A stretch of DNA of 64,000 nt, from positions 501,336 to 565,335 of the forward strand of contig CAMPEQ010000007.1 of the NCBI GenBank assembly GCA_946803585.1. Direction: 5' to 3'. The notes under the pieces were generated by a model. The model did no database searches. It saw only the letters and a list, made by a program, of their open reading frames with translations, and was not told where the DNA came from. The translations under genes and the position numbers were made by a program. This document shows, in pieces, positions 7,960-17,222 of the stretch; the first letter of the stretch is position 1, and each line of letters begins with the position of its first letter. Source of the stretch: an uncultured Actinomycetes bacterium. Its GTDB lineage: Bacteria > Actinomycetota > Actinomycetes > S36-B12 > UBA10799.

Positions 7960-9453
7960 GTGGCACAGGTGATTGTGATCGGGGCAGGCATCGGCGGTTT
8001 GGCGACAGCTGCCCGATTGGGCGTCAAGGGACACGATGTGACCGTCCTGGAGCAAGCTGACTCAGTCGGAGGGAAGGCACAGTCCTTCACTCGCGACGGT
8101 TTCGTCTTCGATACTGGGCCAAGTCTGTTGACACTGCCCGCGGTGTATCGCGACCTCTTCCTCAAGACGGGATCCGCGCTTGAAGAGAACGTGGATCTGC
8201 AACCAGTAGACCCAGGCACGGCCTACTGGTGGCCAGATGGTGCTCACGTCACCCTTCCTGGAGTCGGGCCCGCTGCCATCGCGAACACGCTCGGTGAGAC
8301 CTTCGGTGGGACTGCCCGCGAGGATTGGCTCGCCCTGATGGCTCGGGCCGCTGACATCTGGGAGATCACTCGACGTCCGTTCCTGGAAGCCCCGCTTTCC
8401 GGACTACCTGATTTGATGCGCCTGGCAAAGGACCCTAAGGACGTCAAGACTGTGGCTCCGTGGCAATCGCTGCGTTCACTTGGCAAGCGATACCTACAAG
8501 ATCCGCACCTGCGAGATCTACTGGACCGGTATGCCACGTACTCGGGATCAGACCCCCGAAAGGCACCCGCGGCGCTGGCCACAATTCCCTACGTCGAGCA
8601 GACCTTTGGCAGCTGGCATATCGGCGGCGGGGTCCATCACTTGGCGGACGCACTAGCCCAACGTTGCCTCGAGCGGAAGGTCACCATCGAGCTTGGGACT
8701 GACGTCGTTTCAATCGACCTACTTGGTGGCGAAGTGAGCTCGGTGACCACTGCCGACGGCCGAGTTCACCCCGCAGATATCGTCGTTGCGAATGCCGACG
8801 CCTCGCATGTCTACACCGACCTCGTTAGCGACTCGCGAACCAGAGGTCCGCTACGCGGCATCAGTAAGGCCACCGCATCCTTCTCCGGCTTCGTTCTGCT
8901 GCTTGCAGTCAAGGGTCGTACTCCCGGAATTTCACATCACAATGTCTGGTTTGGCCAGGACTACGATGCGGAGTTCGACGCAGTGTTCGGTGGCCAACCC
9001 GCGACCGAACCAACAATCTATGCGTGCGTCCCAGACGATCCAGAGATGCGGCCGGACGATGCTCATGAGTCATGGTTCGTCCTTATCAATGCACCCACCC
9101 ATGGCGACGGTAAGAACCAGTTTGAATGGACCGACGAATTTGCGCAGTCATATGCCGACCAGATGATCGAACTGCTCGCAGCGCGCGGAGTTGACCTACA
9201 CGATCGGATTCTGTGGCGAGAAGTGGTCACTCCGGCCGACTTAGCACACCGAACGCGAGCACCCGGAGGATCGATCTACGGGACTTCCAGTAACGGAATG
9301 CGCGCTGCATTTTTGCGACCGTCTAACAAGTCCCCGATTCCCGGGCTATTCCTCGTCGGCGGTTCCGCGCATCCCGGTGGCGGCCTGCCGCTCGTCGGAA
9401 TGTCAGCCGACATCGTGGCAACTCAGATCGGCCGAGCTAAGAAGCGTCGCTAG
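7960..9453 (+). CDS. CrtI/CrtD-family carotenoid desaturase, possibly 3,4-desaturase
   Basis: VIVIGAGIGGLATAARL, VFDTGPSLLTLPAVYRDLF, C-terminal GLFLVGGSAHPGGGLPLVGMSADIVA. GTG start. Confidence 0.85.
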   Translation: MAQVIVIGAGIGGLATAARLGVKGHDVTVLEQADSVGGKAQSFTRDGFVFDTGPSLLTLPAVYRDLFLKTGSALEENVDLQPVDPGTAYWWPDGAHVTLPGVGPAAIANTLGETFGGTAREDWLALMARAADIWEITRRPFLEAPLSGLPDLMRLAKDPKDVKTVAPWQSLRSLGKRYLQDPHLRDLLDRYATYSGSDPRKAPAALATIPYVEQTFGSWHIGGGVHHLADALAQRCLERKVTIELGTDVVSIDLLGGEVSSVTTADGRVHPADIVVANADASHVYTDLVSDSRTRGPLRGISKATASFSGFVLLLAVKGRTPGISHHNVWFGQDYDAEFDAVFGGQPATEPTIYACVPDDPEMRPDDAHESWFVLINAPTHGDGKNQFEWTDEFAQSYADQMIELLAARGVDLHDRILWREVVTPADLAHRTRAPGGSIYGTSSNGMRAAFLRPSNKSPIPGLFLVGGSAHPGGGLPLVGMSADIVATQIGRAKKRR

Positions 9454-10187
9454 TCCCCGATCAGTCTCTTGCGCAAGGTGGCGAACACCTGACACACACC
9501 CACCACTGCCACCGCGAGAGCGAGCCAGGCTCCAATACTCGCCCACCCCGCTGTATCGATTCCGTAGGGTGACCAGCTCGCTAAACCGATGAACACCGCC
9601 ACGATAATCACTCTCGTCGGCCGCTCGGAGATACTCACGACGCCCACCTCGGCCACGCCCAGGCCCGCAGCCCTAGCCCTGGCGTACTCCTGAATCGATC
9701 CGGCAAATCCGGCGGCAACGACTACCCAACCGGGTGCGCCAAGCACCCACAGTGCGACCAGCAGCGATACATCGCTGATCCGATCGGCGATCGAATCTAG
9801 AACGTAGCCCCACCGCGTCGTTCGCCCACTGATGACCGCGACCGCACCATCGAGGTTGTCCAGCAGGCCGGTTGCAGCCGTGAAAACTACCGCAACAACC
9901 AGCCACCAAGACTGTTCAGTTCGGGTGTACTGCCACGCCAACAGAGGTACGGCGATCGCGATTACCAGCCCGATACCGGTCACGCCATTGGGCGACAGGC
10001 CAATCCGGGTCATTGGCCGGGCCAGACCGTAGGCGAATGTAAGCCACACCCTGATGAGTGGGCTCGTTCGCGGGTCAACACCGCCGTGTAGCTCGGACCA
10101 GCGATGAAAGTACTGCTCGAGGGTTGTCGCCGCCGCAGCCGGTCCGTACTTGTCCGTTCCGCCAGGCAATGGCCGGTCAGCAGTCAC
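9450..10187 (-). CDS. CDP-alcohol phosphatidyltransferase family protein
   Basis: DNLDGAVAVISGRTTRWGYVLDSIADRISD matches DGxxAR(x8)GxxxDxxxD except Arg to Val. Several TM helices. Confidence 0.85.
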   Translation of the reverse strand: MTADRPLPGGTDKYGPAAAATTLEQYFHRWSELHGGVDPRTSPLIRVWLTFAYGLARPMTRIGLSPNGVTGIGLVIAIAVPLLAWQYTRTEQSWWLVVAVVFTAATGLLDNLDGAVAVISGRTTRWGYVLDSIADRISDVSLLVALWVLGAPGWVVVAAGFAGSIQEYARARAAGLGVAEVGVVSISERPTRVIIVAVFIGLASWSPYGIDTAGWASIGAWLALAVAVVGVCQVFATLRKRLIGD

Positions 10188-10188
10188 G

Positions 10189-11067
10189 TCACGCAGAGGT
10201 AGTAAGACCGAGATTCGTGTAGATCTCCCGTGTCGCGGTTGACCTATTCAGCGTGTAGAAATGCAGACCGGGCGCACCGCCATCAAGTAGTTCGCGGCAC
10301 ATCTGACTTGCCTTCTCAATGCCGATGCCGCGAACAGCATCGGGAGCCACCCCGTCGAAACCTGCCTTGACAGCGGCTGGGAATTCCGCGCCAGAGAGCG
10401 TAGCGAATCGTTGAATTTGGGCTAGGTTCGTAACCGGCATGATCCCGGGAATGATCGGGATAGTCACGCCGATCGCCCGCGAGCGCTCCACTAGGTTGAA
10501 GTAGGTTGCTGACTCGAAGAAGAACTGGGTGATGGCAAAGCTTGCCCCCGCCTCTTGCTTTGCCAGCAAGATCTTGGCGTCAAGGTCCGCCGACTGGGAG
10601 GCTGGATGCGGGTCCGGGAACGCGGCTACGCCAACACAGAAACCATTGGACCCCCTCACGAGCTCGACGAGGTCACTCGCATAGTTCAGTCCACCCTCGA
10701 ACGGAACCCACGCGGCTCCCGGTCCCCCCGCCGGGTCACCCCGCAAGGCGAGGATATTGCGAACACCGGCAGCTTCATACTCGGCTACAACCTTGTGCAA
10801 CTCCTGAACGGACGCACCGACGCAGGTCAAATGCCCAACAGGCAGCAGTGACGTCTCCCGAGCAATTCGACCAGTAATAGCCACTGTGCGCTCGCGGGTC
10901 GTGCCACCGGCACCGTAGGTTACCGAGACGAAGCTGGGAGCGAGCGGCTCAAGGTCACCGAGTGCCTGCCAGAGCGCGACCTCTCCAGCATCGGTCTTGG
11001 GTGGGAAGAACTCAAATGAAATCGAGGTCTTACCCGCAGCAATGGACTCGTCAACACGTGCAGACAT
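10189..11067 (-). CDS. metF: 5,10-methylenetetrahydrofolate reductase
   Basis: SFEFFPPKTDAGEVALWQAL, VSVTYGAGGTTRERT, GHLTCVGAS, ITQFFFE. Confidence 0.95.
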   Translation of the reverse strand: MSARVDESIAAGKTSISFEFFPPKTDAGEVALWQALGDLEPLAPSFVSVTYGAGGTTRERTVAITGRIARETSLLPVGHLTCVGASVQELHKVVAEYEAAGVRNILALRGDPAGGPGAAWVPFEGGLNYASDLVELVRGSNGFCVGVAAFPDPHPASQSADLDAKILLAKQEAGASFAITQFFFESATYFNLVERSRAIGVTIPIIPGIMPVTNLAQIQRFATLSGAEFPAAVKAGFDGVAPDAVRGIGIEKASQMCRELLDGGAPGLHFYTLNRSTATREIYTNLGLTTSA

Positions 11068-11157
11068 GTGTGCAGCCTAGTACGCCAAGCGCGATCTTTC
11101 GCACAGTGTTTACCACCTGGATTCGCTGCCGAGATCGCCGTGCCTAGAGTTGGTCTC

Positions 11158-12234
11158 GTGGATACGCCAACGTCCCCCTTGGATATCGATGACGTGCGCT
11201 CCCGCATCTCATCCGCTCTCGAAGAATTTATCGACGGCCAAGAGAACCATCTCAACGAAATCAGCCCACAACTAGAAGCGCTCTACGACCTTGCTCGGTC
11301 CTTCACTACCGGCGGCAAGAGAATTCGATCGGTGCTGGCATGGTGGGGCTGGCGCGGGGCGGGGGGTGGCGCCGCGGACGGTGACGCTGTCAAAGCCGTG
11401 ACCTCGTTGGAACTCCTTCAAGCCTGCGCGCTCATCCACGATGACGTGATGGACGGGTCGGACACGCGGCGCGGACTACCGTCGATTCACCGCAGCCTGG
11501 AGCGACTGCACGCCAATCGAGGCTGGACTGGATCCGCCGAGGGTTTTGGGGTGGCCGGTGCGATCCTTCTCGGCGACCTCTTCCTCACATGGTCCGATCA
11601 GCTGCTCTTCGAGTCCGGGCTTCCCCCTGAGAGCCTGTTGCGGGCAAAACCGGTCTTTGACGTGATGCGAAGCGAGCTCATGGCCGGGCAGTATCTCGAC
11701 GTCGTCGAGCAAGCTCGGGGGGACACAACAACCGACCGCGCGCTTCACGTAGCCCGCTACAAGTCAGCTAAGTACTCCATCGAGCGGCCCCTTCACATCG
11801 GCGTCACTCTGGCAGCCGAGCGACCCGACCTTATTTCCGCACTCTCTAGCTACGGGCTTCCCCTAGGCGAGGCATTCCAACTCCGAGATGACGTGCTGGG
11901 TGTCTTTGGCGATCCAGTTGTTACTGGAAAGCCCGCTGGGGACGATATCCGCGAGGGCAAGCGAACGTTCTTAGTCGCAGCTGCCTTCGAGTCCGCAGAT
12001 AGTGCCCAAGCAGACGTACTCCAGGTTGCCCTCGGCAATCCATCCCTGTCACAACAAGACGTGGAACGCGTCAGGGAAGTTATCGTCGCAACAAGGGCGT
12101 TGGCGCGCACTGAGGAGCAGATCGAGACTCTGACCCAACAGGCACTGGCAGCGCTAAGCGGCGCCGATCTCGCTAACGGCGCCGGAGATGTCCTCACCCG
12201 TTTGGCCACTGCGACAACCCAGCGAAAGATGTAG
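11158..12234 (+). CDS. crtE: Polyprenyl (likely geranylgeranyl) diphosphate synthase
   Basis: GGKRIRSVLAWW, first Asp-rich motif IHDDVMDGSDTRRG, second QLRDDVLGVFGDP. GTG start chosen at 11158; GTG at 11140 is an alternative. Confidence 0.85.
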   Translation: MDTPTSPLDIDDVRSRISSALEEFIDGQENHLNEISPQLEALYDLARSFTTGGKRIRSVLAWWGWRGAGGGAADGDAVKAVTSLELLQACALIHDDVMDGSDTRRGLPSIHRSLERLHANRGWTGSAEGFGVAGAILLGDLFLTWSDQLLFESGLPPESLLRAKPVFDVMRSELMAGQYLDVVEQARGDTTTDRALHVARYKSAKYSIERPLHIGVTLAAERPDLISALSSYGLPLGEAFQLRDDVLGVFGDPVVTGKPAGDDIREGKRTFLVAAAFESADSAQADVLQVALGNPSLSQQDVERVREVIVATRALARTEEQIETLTQQALAALSGADLANGAGDVLTRLATATTQRKM

Positions 12235-12238
12235 TCGC

Positions 12239-13705
12239 GTGAAGAGGGTGCAGGGCAGATCTGACCACGTCGTTGTGGTCGGTGCTGGACTCGGTGGACT
12301 CGCGACAGCGATGCGACTGGCCGGGGCAGGTAGGCGCGTCACGGTGCTTGAGCGGGAGTCAGTTCCGGGTGGCCGCGCCGGAATTTGGCAAGCCGATGGT
12401 CACGTTTTTGACACCGGACCGACAGTGCTTACGATGCCGAACCTCATCGACGATGTATTCGCCGCGCTTGGTGAGCAGACGAAGGACTGGCTAGAGCTTG
12501 AGCCGGTCTCACCGCTCTACCGGACGTACTACCCCGACGGCAGCCAGCTTGATGTCCACTCCGATATCGGGCAGATGGCCGAGGAGATCGCGGCTGTTAT
12601 TGGCCCCGACGAGGCTGGAAACTACGAGCGGTTCGTCGAGTACGTTCGAGAGCTATACCGACTTGAGATGCACGACTTCATTGACCGCAATATTGATTCT
12701 CCCCTCGACCTACTCACGCCAAATCTTGCCAAACTGATCGCCATCGGCGGGTTTCGTCGACTAGCTCCGAAAGTCAACGAGTTCCTCAAGGATCCGCGCA
12801 CGCAGCGCGTATTTTCGTTCCAGGCCATGTACGCCGGACTTTCACCGTTCGATGCATTGGCTATCTATGCAGTGATCGCGTATATGGATTCAGTCGCTGG
12901 AGTGTACTTCCCAAAGGGTGGAATGCATGCCCTACCGAATGCGATGGCCGCAGCCGCAGGCGCTCATGGAGTTGACTTCCGCTACAACACCGAGGTCACC
13001 TCGGTTGAACACGATGGATCCCGAGCCTGCGCGGTCATCACCGACGGCGGTGAGCGGATCAGTGCTGACGTCGTCGTTTTGAACCCCGACCTTCCCGTTG
13101 CGTACCGGGATCTGCTCGGCATTGACCCCTGGTCGATTCGTCGGCTGGACTACTCCCCTTCCTGCGCATTGCTACTAGCCGGTTCCACCGCTCGATACAG
13201 CAAGATCGCCCATCACAATATTCACTTCGGGGCAAAGTGGCGGGGCGTATTCGACGAGCTCATTACCCGCTCAGAGATCATGACTGACCCGAGCTTCTTC
13301 GTGACGAACTCCTCGCGCTCGGATCCCTCCCTCGCTCCAGATGGGAAGGAGAACTACTACGTGCTGTTTCCAACACCGAACAATCGCGCACGAATTGACT
13401 GGAAGCAGTTTGGTCCGCGCTATCGCGACGAGATGGTGCGGGTCATGGAAGCCAACGGCTACGTCGGGTTCGGTGATTCGATCACTGTGGAGCAGTTGAC
13501 CACCCCAGCAGACTGGCAGGCTCGTGGGATGGAAGCCGGTGCCCCGTTCGCCGCGACCCACTCCTTTAGCCAGACCGGTCCATTTCGCCCCCGCAACCTT
13601 TGGGGAGAGAACGTCGTCTTCGTTGGATCGGGAACGACCCCAGGCGTTGGTGTTCCAATGGTGTTGATCTCGGGCCGTCTCGCTGCACAGCGAATCACTG
13701 GATGA
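12239..13705 (+). CDS. crtI: Phytoene desaturase
   Basis: VVVVGAGLGGLATAMRLAGAG, HVFDTGPTVLTMP, FSFQAMYAGLSPFDALAIYAVIAYMDSVAGVYFPKGGMHALP, GTTPGVGVPMVLISGRLAAQRI. GTG start. Confidence 0.9.
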   Translation: MKRVQGRSDHVVVVGAGLGGLATAMRLAGAGRRVTVLERESVPGGRAGIWQADGHVFDTGPTVLTMPNLIDDVFAALGEQTKDWLELEPVSPLYRTYYPDGSQLDVHSDIGQMAEEIAAVIGPDEAGNYERFVEYVRELYRLEMHDFIDRNIDSPLDLLTPNLAKLIAIGGFRRLAPKVNEFLKDPRTQRVFSFQAMYAGLSPFDALAIYAVIAYMDSVAGVYFPKGGMHALPNAMAAAAGAHGVDFRYNTEVTSVEHDGSRACAVITDGGERISADVVVLNPDLPVAYRDLLGIDPWSIRRLDYSPSCALLLAGSTARYSKIAHHNIHFGAKWRGVFDELITRSEIMTDPSFFVTNSSRSDPSLAPDGKENYYVLFPTPNNRARIDWKQFGPRYRDEMVRVMEANGYVGFGDSITVEQLTTPADWQARGMEAGAPFAATHSFSQTGPFRPRNLWGENVVFVGSGTTPGVGVPMVLISGRLAAQRITG

Positions 13706-13718
13706 AAGGCAGACAATA

Positions 13719-14519
13719 ATGGCTAGCTCACAGTCTCGGCCGTTCTCGCAATCCGCCCTACCCGAACGCGGAGACGACGGGTCCCTGTTCCTTACGGCTA
13801 CCCCCGAGTGGGCGCAAGGGCGAACCCTGTTCGGTGGACTCGTGGCAGCGAATCTCTACCAAGCAATGGCATCGCTTGCACAGCCGGATCAACTCCTCCG
13901 TTCCATCTCGGTGAGCTTTCCCGCGCCCATCAGCCTTGGCCGGGCGAGGCTAGATGCTGACCTGGACCGCGCCGGGGGCTCAACTAGTTTCACCAGCGCA
14001 ACCGTGATCCAAGACGGTGATATTCGTACGCGTTGCCATGCGGTATTCGCCCGGTCGCGTCCTTCGAAGATTGTCGTTTCAGCGCCCCTACCGCAACTGG
14101 ACCTCGCACTAGCTGATGCTCCCGAGTTTCCCTATATCGAGGGCGTGATGCCGGAGTTCATTCAGAAGTTCGATATCCGATGGGGTATCGGCGATTGGCC
14201 GTTCTCCGGCTCGGATCGTGGAACCCTAGGGGGTTACATTCGCCATCGCGATTCCGTATCGGGCCCTGCCGCGATTCTCGGCCTACTCGATGCGTGGCCT
14301 CCTGCAGTGCTCCCGATGGCGCAGGGACGCGCTGCATCCAGCACGATTAGTTGGACCACCCATATCGTCGATGACATCCCGCCAGCCAGTGATGCCTGGT
14401 ACGAGTTCCGCTCCGACACGGTATCTTCCCGCGATGGCTACGCAACCTTCACTGGAACGCTCAGCCAGCAGGGGCGCGTGATCGCCTGGAGTGAACAGCT
14501 AGCGGCCGTGTTCGACTAG
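13719..14519 (+). CDS. Acyl-CoA thioesterase-like (double hotdog) protein
   Basis: ATPEWAQGRTLFGGLVAANLYQAMAS and the C-terminal GYATFTGTLSQQGRVIAWSEQLAAVFD pattern. Confidence 0.75.
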   Translation: MASSQSRPFSQSALPERGDDGSLFLTATPEWAQGRTLFGGLVAANLYQAMASLAQPDQLLRSISVSFPAPISLGRARLDADLDRAGGSTSFTSATVIQDGDIRTRCHAVFARSRPSKIVVSAPLPQLDLALADAPEFPYIEGVMPEFIQKFDIRWGIGDWPFSGSDRGTLGGYIRHRDSVSGPAAILGLLDAWPPAVLPMAQGRAASSTISWTTHIVDDIPPASDAWYEFRSDTVSSRDGYATFTGTLSQQGRVIAWSEQLAAVFD

Positions 14520-14544
14520 CGCCATACGGCCCCTCGGTATTTGG

Positions 14545-15813
14545 CTAGGCGGCGGCAGAGACCGATTCCGCGGCCGGTCGCTTCGCTGCGATCAGCGATG
14601 TCGCTCCCGAAAGCAGGAATGCCACGACTAACCCGATCGCAGTCGAAGAATCGAACGCAAGGGTCGACTCGATACCCATCACGAGGGCAACCACAATTCC
14701 ACCAACTACCCCGACAACGATCGGAATTGTCGGAGCAAGGTTGATCGTCGCGCCACCGAATACCGGCAGCCCAGCCCCAAACGCAGCAGCGGCAATCACC
14801 GACGCAATGACCAATATCTGACCGGTGGCGGGCAAGACCATCGCGATCACAATCGCCGCAATCGCAAAACCGAACGTGAGTATCTGGCGCTTACTTGAGT
14901 CAGCGAGTTCGCAGCCCACCTCTGTTGCGGCTGAAAGCTCGGTGTCAGCAACCGAAGCAAGGACGAACACAGCGAAGAATAGGAAGAACCCGATTCCCAC
15001 TGCTGGCGCGGCAGCAAGTAGGAATGCCTGCAGTGAAGGCGCCACGAAGGCCCCGCCATACAGCAGGATCAATCCGAGCGAGAAGACCGCAACGAAGACT
15101 GCTGAGATGACCGCTCCCCAGAGCGCCGTCTTGCTCGGGATCTCGACTGACTTCAATACCTGCCCGATAGCCGGATCGACAAATCCCATCGCCCCAGCAG
15201 ACAGCACGAGGGCAAAGGCCGTGCCGATTCCCAGCTCAGTGGATGGAACAAGCGGACTAGCGATCGTGGCGGGCGAGCCCAACAGCGCACCACCGACCAG
15301 CAGCAGTGCAGGGATGAAGAAGGCCATCACGACGGTCCAACGACTAGTCCGTAGCGATGACAGTCGACCGCAAGCCAACAGGTAGGTCGCGATCGCCAGT
15401 CCAATGACGGCAATAACAAGCAGGCGGTTAACGCCTCCCATTAATGACAGGACCGCACCGGCGCTAGCGAGTACCCCAACGAGTAGGGCGAATGCAGCGA
15501 TTGCACCAACGAGGCTTAAGACCCGTTGCCCATCGGCACCCATGCGAGCGCGAGCACGTTTGAACAGCCCCGAGACGGTCGCAGGTAGGGCAACTACCAC
15601 GATAAAGAGCACCATCGAGGGAAGGTTGAAACCCTCAGGAGCGATCACTGGAGCGAGAACCACGGCGTAGGCGAGGCTGGCGACAAAGATACTCAGTGGA
15701 CCGCCCCGGGCACGAACTGCAGACTTATCCGAGGCGCGAGTCCCCGCGGTGACTGCAACGATCGCCAAGATCAGCAAAGCGAGGCCGACAAAGACGGCTG
15801 TAACTAGTCCCAT
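14545..15813 (-). CDS. Polytopic membrane protein of unknown family
   Basis: 422 aa with about 11-13 hydrophobic segments and typical start/stop context. No confident family motif. Confidence 0.65.
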   Translation of the reverse strand: MGLVTAVFVGLALLILAIVAVTAGTRASDKSAVRARGGPLSIFVASLAYAVVLAPVIAPEGFNLPSMVLFIVVVALPATVSGLFKRARARMGADGQRVLSLVGAIAAFALLVGVLASAGAVLSLMGGVNRLLVIAVIGLAIATYLLACGRLSSLRTSRWTVVMAFFIPALLLVGGALLGSPATIASPLVPSTELGIGTAFALVLSAGAMGFVDPAIGQVLKSVEIPSKTALWGAVISAVFVAVFSLGLILLYGGAFVAPSLQAFLLAAAPAVGIGFFLFFAVFVLASVADTELSAATEVGCELADSSKRQILTFGFAIAAIVIAMVLPATGQILVIASVIAAAAFGAGLPVFGGATINLAPTIPIVVGVVGGIVVALVMGIESTLAFDSSTAIGLVVAFLLSGATSLIAAKRPAAESVSAAA

Positions 15814-15828
15814 TGGTTGACCTCCTAC

Positions 15829-17148
15829 CTACTGATTGGCGCAGCCGTTGGGGGCCGCAAGACCCTCAAGCCGGTCCTTCATCCACTGCTGGATGAGGCT
15901 GCGGGAGTTGGTTACAACGCTGGAGTGCACGTCGTCGGGGTAGATGTGGAAATCGACCGTGTTGCCGATTTGGCAGTATTGCTTGTTAAAGGCCAGAGTT
16001 AGTTGGGGAATGATCGTTGTGTCCTTCATTCCCTGGACCATCACGATCGGCATATCTGTTGGTGTGGCACCCGGGGTGTTCTTGGTCGCAAGGTCGTAGA
16101 ACACGGCCGGCACCGGGTCCTTGATGTACTCCGACATTGGGCCGTCTTTGAACGCGTCACTCTGCTGCGATCCACAAAGTGTGTTGACGATCGGGAGCTT
16201 CGCAACGCCAGCAGGAGTCAAGATGTCGTCTGGACTCATCTGGTCGGGGTAGGTAGCAGACCAAGACGCCGCGATCAGCATCACGAATCCGGTCTGACCG
16301 CTCGGCTTGGTCGATGCCAGCAAACCTTCGACGGCCAGCGGAAGCGAAGGCAGGAGTCCAGGAGCTAGAACGGCTGCACCTTGGATCTTGAGTTCCGGTG
16401 CATAGGTCGGCGCCATTTGGGCAGCGAATGCGGCTGAATGCCCGCCCTGGGAATGCCCCCAAATAAGTGTCTGGTCCTTATTCACATTGGTCTGCCAATT
16501 ATGCACGGCACGGACCGCGTCGAGCGTGTTCTGCCCCTCAATCTGACCAACCAAATAGGACGGATCTCCCGGAGCACCCATCCCTTGATAGTCCGTGCCC
16601 ACGACCGCGTAGCCTTCCTGAACTAGCGGCAGGATCTGGCTCATCCCCTGGTAGCCCGGAGTGTTCGGCTCAAATGGCGTCAGCGAAATGCCACAGTGGC
16701 GGTTGGCTCCGGTCGTTCCGTGGGCGTAGGTAATGAGTGGAAAGCCACCGGCAGGCGCGGGGGTGGTGGGCGTGACGAAGATCCCCGAGACCACGGTGCT
16801 GGCGTCATTGAGGTCGGTCGAATTGTAGATGAACCGGTAGCTCTTGGTGCCGTCTGGAGATCCAGGGATCTCCTCGCTCTTGACCATCGTTCCAGGCGGT
16901 TGGGTTGATGCATCGGGAACGTCGTAGAACTGCGGAATCTGCGGGCTCTTCGTAACGTCGGTAGATTCTGGCGCAGCTGGCGCGGCCGCAACGTCAACGA
17001 CTTGGGATGGCGGGGCTAGGACAGCAAGAAGTATCGCGCCGACCGCGACAACCGCGACGGATATGGCCGCCCAGAACCCTCGTGGCCTCTCACTACTTCT
17101 GGCGACACGGGTCTGATCGCCGTCCGAGTTTTTGGGCACGATGTCCAC
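15829..17148 (-). CDS. Secreted lipase, LIP family
   Basis: N-terminal TM/signal, ITYAHGTTGANRHCGIS, nucleophile elbow IWGHSQGGHSAAFAA, C-terminal DDVHSSVV. Confidence 0.85.
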   Translation of the reverse strand: MDIVPKNSDGDQTRVARSSERPRGFWAAISVAVVAVGAILLAVLAPPSQVVDVAAAPAAPESTDVTKSPQIPQFYDVPDASTQPPGTMVKSEEIPGSPDGTKSYRFIYNSTDLNDASTVVSGIFVTPTTPAPAGGFPLITYAHGTTGANRHCGISLTPFEPNTPGYQGMSQILPLVQEGYAVVGTDYQGMGAPGDPSYLVGQIEGQNTLDAVRAVHNWQTNVNKDQTLIWGHSQGGHSAAFAAQMAPTYAPELKIQGAAVLAPGLLPSLPLAVEGLLASTKPSGQTGFVMLIAASWSATYPDQMSPDDILTPAGVAKLPIVNTLCGSQQSDAFKDGPMSEYIKDPVPAVFYDLATKNTPGATPTDMPIVMVQGMKDTTIIPQLTLAFNKQYCQIGNTVDFHIYPDDVHSSVVTNSRSLIQQWMKDRLEGLAAPNGCANQ

Positions 17149-17222
17149 GCTAGTGCCAAGGAGTCGAACATTGCGCGATACCGCAGCCCAAACCAGTCGA
17201 AGACTTACCCATCCGTGAACTC

